Part shown: in pieces, positions 40,557 through 44,013 of the stretch
Position numbering within the stretch: position 1 is the stretch's first letter
Layout of the letters: each line of letters opens with the position of its first letter
DNA from: Candidatus Kuenenia stuttgartensis
GTDB taxonomy: Bacteria; Planctomycetota; Planctomycetia; Planctomycetales; Planctomycetaceae
Assembly: GCA_945861865.1 (NCBI GenBank)
Contig: CAMAWN010000024.1
Coordinates: 1 to 44,013, forward strand
Length of the DNA: 44,013 nt
Direction: 5' to 3'
Notes under the pieces: generated by a model
Seen by the model: the letters and a program-made list of their open reading frames with translations, nothing else
What the model was told of the DNA's origin: nothing
Database searches by the model: none
Program-made: the position numbers and the translations under genes

Positions 40557-41959
40557 CGACACTCGCGACGCGAAAAAAACGAACACGAACGAAAGTCGGA
40601 CATGACCGACTTTCCGAAATGCAACTCTGCGACATCCGACCGGCGCCGGAAAATGACAGGCTCTATGAGCCGGTCGATCCGCGTCACTTGTCGATCGTCG
40701 AGTTGGCAAATTCGATCCGCGAGTTCGGTCTGCGTGAACCCATCGTCATCACCGAGGACGGCTACATTCTGAGCGGGCATCGCCGATACGCCGCGTGTCG
40801 GTTGGCTGGTCTAACAGTCGTTCCCGTGCGGATCGAACAGATTCGGCGGAGTGCCGACATCGACGCCTTTGTCGTATTGCTTCGCGAATTCAACCGGCAA
40901 AGGGTGAAGTCGATCGACATGCAGTTGCGTGAAGCCATCATCGACACGAACCCGTTGGAAGCGCGGGCGGAATTGATCCAGTACCGACGCGAAAAAGCGA
41001 AAGTCGGACAAGACCCACTCTTGATGGGCGAGTGCAAAAATCGCCGCGCCATCTCCGCCGCGAAGATCCCATTGTTGAACGCAATCATCGACGTTGTGAA
41101 TGACCGCCGCGAATACTGGCCGCTGTCCGACCGGACGCTTCACTACGCGCTGCTGAATAATCCGCAGCTCAAACACGCTGCGAAACCTGATTCGATCTAT
41201 CGCAACGATCTGCCATCGTACAAGTCGCTGGTCGAACTGGTGACGCGAGCCAGAATCAAAGGACACATTCCACACGAGGCCATCGGCGATGAGACGCGGC
41301 CGTTCGTCTCGTGGAATGTCCACCGCGAGGCCGGCGCATTCATCAGACAGGAACTCGACAACCTCTTCAAAGGTTTCTATCGCGACCTGACACAATCTCA
41401 GCCGAATCATTTGGAAGTGGTGGTTGAAAAGAACACGGTCGCCGGCATCGTCAAAACCGTTTGTTCCGAATTCACCGTCCCGATGACGAGCGGTCGCGGG
41501 TATTGCTCACTCCCCCCACGCTATGAAATGGCCAAGCGGTTTCGCGCGACGGGCAAAGAAAAGCTCGTGGTGTTGCTGGTCACAGACTTCGATCCTGACG
41601 GCGAGGAAATCGCCAAATCGTTCGCGCGTTCCATGCGTGATGATTTTGGCATCGCCGCAATTCATCCGATCAAGGTGGCACTGACTTCTGACCAAATCCG
41701 AAAACACAAACTGCCGCCGAGCATGGAAGCCAAGGTGTCAAGCAGTCGCACCAAGGGGTTCGTCGCCAAACACGGAACCAATGTTTGGGAACTGGAAGCC
41801 CTGCCGCCTGCGACCCTGCAAGTCATCGTGCGCGATGCCATCGTGAACGTGCTCGACATGGACCTATTCGAGCAAGAGCAGCAAGCCGAAGCAGATGACG
41901 CGGCCAAGCTGGAAGCGCGTCGCAAGATCGTCTGTGACCTCTTGAACGGGGTGGCATGA
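40553..41959 (+). CDS. ParB-like domain fused to topoisomerase VI A / Spo11-like TOPRIM domain
   Basis: The 468-residue protein starts with a ParB/Srx-like domain (about 22-125): MQLCDIRPAPENDRLYEPVD, LREPIVITEDGYILSGHRRYA with the G-H-R-R box at 75-78. Then S-D-R194-T-L-H-Y198 in WPLSDRTLHYALL resembles the catalytic R-D-I-x-Y of Spo11/TopoVI-A. A TOPRIM domain follows (about 285-440): glutamate in VVVEKNTVAG (E292), TSGRGYC, and the D345-F-D347-P-D349-G acidic motif in LLVTDFDPDGEEIAKSF. The tail EQEQQAEADDAAKLEARRKI looks coiled. It may make double-strand breaks or change DNA topology at specific sites. It is overlapped by the nuclease gene before it and the primase gene after it (41956-41959). 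Confidence 0.8.
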   Translation: MTTLATRKKRTRTKVGHDRLSEMQLCDIRPAPENDRLYEPVDPRHLSIVELANSIREFGLREPIVITEDGYILSGHRRYAACRLAGLTVVPVRIEQIRRSADIDAFVVLLREFNRQRVKSIDMQLREAIIDTNPLEARAELIQYRREKAKVGQDPLLMGECKNRRAISAAKIPLLNAIIDVVNDRREYWPLSDRTLHYALLNNPQLKHAAKPDSIYRNDLPSYKSLVELVTRARIKGHIPHEAIGDETRPFVSWNVHREAGAFIRQELDNLFKGFYRDLTQSQPNHLEVVVEKNTVAGIVKTVCSEFTVPMTSGRGYCSLPPRYEMAKRFRATGKEKLVVLLVTDFDPDGEEIAKSFARSMRDDFGIAAIHPIKVALTSDQIRKHKLPPSMEAKVSSSRTKGFVAKHGTNVWELEALPPATLQVIVRDAIVNVLDMDLFEQEQQAEADDAAKLEARRKIVCDLLNGVA

Positions 41960-43293
41960 TGGTGACGCTCGTGGACGCGCTCAGTTACTCGGCATTGGGC
42001 TGGTCAATGCTCCCGATGGGGATGGCCACGAAGCGGCCAGTCGTTCGGTGGAAGCGATTTCAGACACTCCGGCCGGATGACAAGCAACTCTGCAAGTGGT
42101 TCGGCCACGGGCACGACTACGGCTTGGCGGTCATCTTCGGCGAAGTATCGGGCGGATTGGCAAGTCGTGATTTCGATGACCTCGAAACGTATCAACGCTG
42201 GTCCGTCGAACATCCCAACTTGGCCAAGGCGTTGCCGACAGCCGAGACGCGCCGTGGGCGTCACGTCTATTGCCGTTTCGCTGTTGACGACGTGGCCGCG
42301 TTCCGCCGGCTGATCGGCAAGCCGGATGGCATCGGGGCGATTCACTGCGATGGCGGGGAACTGCGGATCGGCGTGGGCTGTTACTCGGTCATCCCGAACA
42401 GCCAGCATCCGAGCGGATTCGTCTATCGCTGGCTCGTGTCGCCGTTCGATCGGCCGATTCCGTTGTTGACCGTTTCCGAGTCTGGATTCTTCAGTCATGC
42501 AACAGAGAAGACAGAGAAGACAGAGAAGACAGAGAAGACAGAGAGCACAGAGAAGACAGAAGCCATAAGGGGGAAAGTTGGCGGAGTTCCTGTCCCAAAA
42601 ATACAAACCCCGGAATCAGAACTGGAATTGAGACCGGAACTCCGTCATGCCGCGGTCACGAGTTTGTCACGCGGAATGGCGACAGACATCGAACCGGCGG
42701 AAGTCACGAACGCGATTGGCCTGGCGATACGCTCGACATTGCCAACCTGTCCGGGCGAGCGAAATAAGCTCGTGTTTGGATTGGCTCGCGCGTTGAAGGC
42801 GATTCCCGGATTGATCGACGCCGGCTTGGACCGGCTTCAACCGCTGGTCAGACAGTGGCACAATCTGGCCAAGCCTCGCATCGGGACTCCGGCCTTTGAG
42901 GAAACTTGGATCGACTTCATTCACGCTTGGCCGCGCGTGAAGTTTCCGGGACAGGAACCGATGGCCATGATCCTCGCGACCGCAGGTGCCTTGGAACCGC
43001 CGGAAGCCGTTCGGCACTACGAATCCGAACCGCTGAAGTTGCTCGCGTCGCTGTGCTGCGAACTGCAACGAGCGACCGGGGACGCTCCGTTTTTCCTGTC
43101 GGTTCGCACGGTGGGGAAATACTTCAACGTCGATCCGGGCACAGCCTCACGCTGGCTGACTTTCTTGCGAGTCGATCGTGTTATCGACGAAGTGGAAAAG
43201 GGAACTCCGAAGACTGGCCGCGCGAGCCGCTATCGTTTTCTCGGCAGTCTGCAACCGCCTCACTCGAAACCATTGGAAACCAACCATGCCTGA
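41956..43293 (+). CDS. Primase-polymerase (AEP superfamily) with C-terminal winged helix
   Basis: The ATG at 41956 overlaps the previous stop and gives 445 residues. The N-terminal prim-pol domain (about 1-170) shows GWSMLPMGMATKRPVVRWKR, the acidic pair D72-F-D74 in LASRDFDD, G-R-H103-V-Y, and GGELRIGVGCYSVIPNSQHP with E135. These match the three motifs of archaeo-eukaryotic primases. Residues about 182-202 are a T-E-K repeat from a 9-bp tandem. The C-terminal part (about 215-440) is helical with a likely winged helix (FFLSVRTVGKYFNVDPGTAS). It would prime replication of the element. No helicase domain is present. Confidence 0.85.
   Translation: MMVTLVDALSYSALGWSMLPMGMATKRPVVRWKRFQTLRPDDKQLCKWFGHGHDYGLAVIFGEVSGGLASRDFDDLETYQRWSVEHPNLAKALPTAETRRGRHVYCRFAVDDVAAFRRLIGKPDGIGAIHCDGGELRIGVGCYSVIPNSQHPSGFVYRWLVSPFDRPIPLLTVSESGFFSHATEKTEKTEKTEKTESTEKTEAIRGKVGGVPVPKIQTPESELELRPELRHAAVTSLSRGMATDIEPAEVTNAIGLAIRSTLPTCPGERNKLVFGLARALKAIPGLIDAGLDRLQPLVRQWHNLAKPRIGTPAFEETWIDFIHAWPRVKFPGQEPMAMILATAGALEPPEAVRHYESEPLKLLASLCCELQRATGDAPFFLSVRTVGKYFNVDPGTASRWLTFLRVDRVIDEVEKGTPKTGRASRYRFLGSLQPPHSKPLETNHA
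42502..42555 (+). repeat. 9-bp tandem repeat in the primase gene
   Basis: Six copies of ACAGAGAAG (42502-42555); the fifth reads acagagagc, and a partial unit follows. It encodes repeated T-E-K triplets without changing frame, so unit gain or loss leaves the frame intact. Confidence 0.95.
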
Positions 43294-43495
43294 CAAATTG
43301 AAAGACATCGAATCGACCGCCGACTTGGCCGCGTGGGCGAAAGAAGTGGCCGGGGCGGTCACGCCGGCTGAGCTGGCTCGGCTCGTGAAGGATTACCGGG
43401 AGCAAGCTCGGAAGCCGCGACGCTCGGAAGCTGACCGGGAGTTTGCGAAACGACGCGGGAACGCTCTGGCCAAATTCGTGAAACCAACCCGTTGA
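43286..43495 (+). CDS. Small helical element protein
   Basis: The ATG at 43286 overlaps the primase stop by 8 nt and gives 69 residues: MPDKLKDIESTADLAAWAKE, then VAGAVTPAELARLVKDYREQ, ARKPRRSEADREFAKRRGNA and LAKFVKPTR. It is helical with a basic C-terminus, probably nucleic-acid-binding or partner-binding. The frame is open earlier within the primase gene as a shadow. Family not recognised. Confidence 0.65.
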   Translation: MPDKLKDIESTADLAAWAKEVAGAVTPAELARLVKDYREQARKPRRSEADREFAKRRGNALAKFVKPTR

Positions 43496-43520
43496 CGAAC
43501 AACGACTGTGATGTTAAATT
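43492..43520 (+). promoter_or_regulatory. Candidate promoter upstream of the serine recombinase
   Basis: TTGACG (43492-43497) and TAAATT (43515-43520) are separated by 17 nt, and TG at 43512-43513 gives an extended -10. The patch is unusually A/T-rich for this region and ends 45 nt before the recombinase ATG. Confidence 0.35.
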
Positions 43521-43564
43521 GCTCACGTTGCCGATAGAACAACGCCGGACGGGAGCCAGTCGCC

Positions 43565-44013
43565 ATGAAGATCGTCGCATACTTTCGAGTCTCAACAAAG
43601 AAGCAAGGCGAGAGCGGGCTAGGACTGGAAGGGCAGAAAGCCGCAGTAGTCGGATTCGCTCAACAGAACCGGGGGGACATCGTGCGGGAGTATGTGGAAG
43701 TCGAATCGGGACGGAACTCGGATCGTCAAGAACTCGCTCGCGCGTTGTCGCACGCCAAGCGAGCCAAGGCGACGTTGGTTGTGGCGAAGCTCGACCGGCT
43801 GGCTCGCAACGTGGCGTTCCTGTCCGCCTTGATGGAATCGGGAGTCGAGTTCGTGGCGGTCGATCAACCACACGCCAACCGGCTGACGATCCACATTCTC
43901 GCGGCCGTGGCCGAAGATGAAGCCCGACGCATCAGCGAACGAACGAAAGTTGCGTTGGCCGCTGCGAAAGCTCGTGGAACGAAACTCGGCTCGGCTCGGC
44001 CGGGTCACTGGAA
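43565..44013 (+). CDS. Serine recombinase (resolvase/invertase family), N-terminal part, right edge
   Basis: The ATG at 43565 with GGGAG about 9 nt upstream opens a frame that runs off the right edge after 149 codons. It has the resolvase catalytic domain: MKIVAYFRVSTKKQGESGLG with R8 and the nucleophile S10, then EGQKAAVVGFAQQ, VVAKLDRLARNVAFLSALME (R-x-A-R-N loop), ILAAVAEDEARRISERTKVA and AAAKARGTKLG. The DNA-binding part lies beyond the window, so small resolvase versus large serine integrase cannot be told. It is the second recombinase of the region, intact where the tyrosine recombinase is broken. Confidence 0.9.
   Translation, partial: MKIVAYFRVSTKKQGESGLGLEGQKAAVVGFAQQNRGDIVREYVEVESGRNSDRQELARALSHAKRAKATLVVAKLDRLARNVAFLSALMESGVEFVAVDQPHANRLTIHILAAVAEDEARRISERTKVALAAAKARGTKLGSARPGHW

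Noticed and set aside
42502..42555. CRISPR-like array
   Set aside because: The repeats are contiguous 9-bp coding units with no spacers. No spaced repeat array was seen anywhere in the window.

Overview
The window looks like chromosomal DNA of a planctomycete (Planctomycetota). This rests on gene content: two DUF1501 proteins, a DUF1549/DUF1553 protein with haem-like CxxxxCH, a PPC-domain protein, a secreted sulfatase, a DUF1080 protein, a FG-GAP/ASPIC-UnbV protein and several Tat or Sec exported enzymes. The DNA is GC-rich and strewn with hairpin-forming repeats, some of which lie in frame inside genes. Species cannot be assigned from the sequence alone.

Layout. 1-5900 (minus): DNA polymerase I, a thioredoxin-like lipoprotein, a PfkB sugar kinase and the N-terminal half of a glucosidase-like glycoside hydrolase that runs off the left edge. 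6189-7724 (plus): a membrane-anchored coiled-coil protein. 7741-12050 (minus): a sigma factor followed by two large, different P-loop GTPases. 12176-20518 (minus): a closely spaced run of exported catabolic proteins (sugar isomerase-like TIM barrel, TerC, sulfatase, beta-helix protein, beta-propeller-like protein, FG-GAP protein). 21074-25937: RraA-like, DUF1569, SufE-like, DUF309, DUF1080 and a Gfo/Idh/MocA oxidoreductase, followed by a decayed DUF1343 (NamZ-like) fragment. 26422-34120 (minus): DUF1549/1553, two DUF1501 proteins, a WD40-like TolB repeat protein and a PPC-domain protein. 34347-35929 (plus): an enolase-superfamily enzyme and a lysine-rich small protein.

From about 35980 the character changes to mobile DNA. 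A decayed IS3-family insertion sequence, itself split by a putative 133-bp MITE, is joined to the C-terminal part of a tyrosine recombinase. Next comes a terminator-like hairpin and the 3' half of a tRNA-Lys(TTT) gene on the minus strand, which looks like an attachment site. To its right is a co-directional plus-strand block with mostly overlapping start and stop codons: small unknown proteins, an AlpA/MerR-like DNA-binding protein, a PD-(D/E)xK nuclease-like protein, a ParB-TOPRIM protein resembling topoisomerase VI subunit A, a primase-polymerase, a small protein and a serine recombinase cut by the right edge. This is the most novel part of the window. It looks like the replication/recombination core of an integrative element in which partition-like, type IIB topoisomerase-like and primase functions are translated in tandem.

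The genes left of 35.9 kb fit the planctomycete habit of exporting enzymes for sulfated or complex polysaccharides and their onward catabolism (sulfatase, DUF1080, TIM-barrel isomerase, Gfo/Idh/MocA, RraA, enolase superfamily, PfkB). That functional grouping is inferred from families and not demonstrated.
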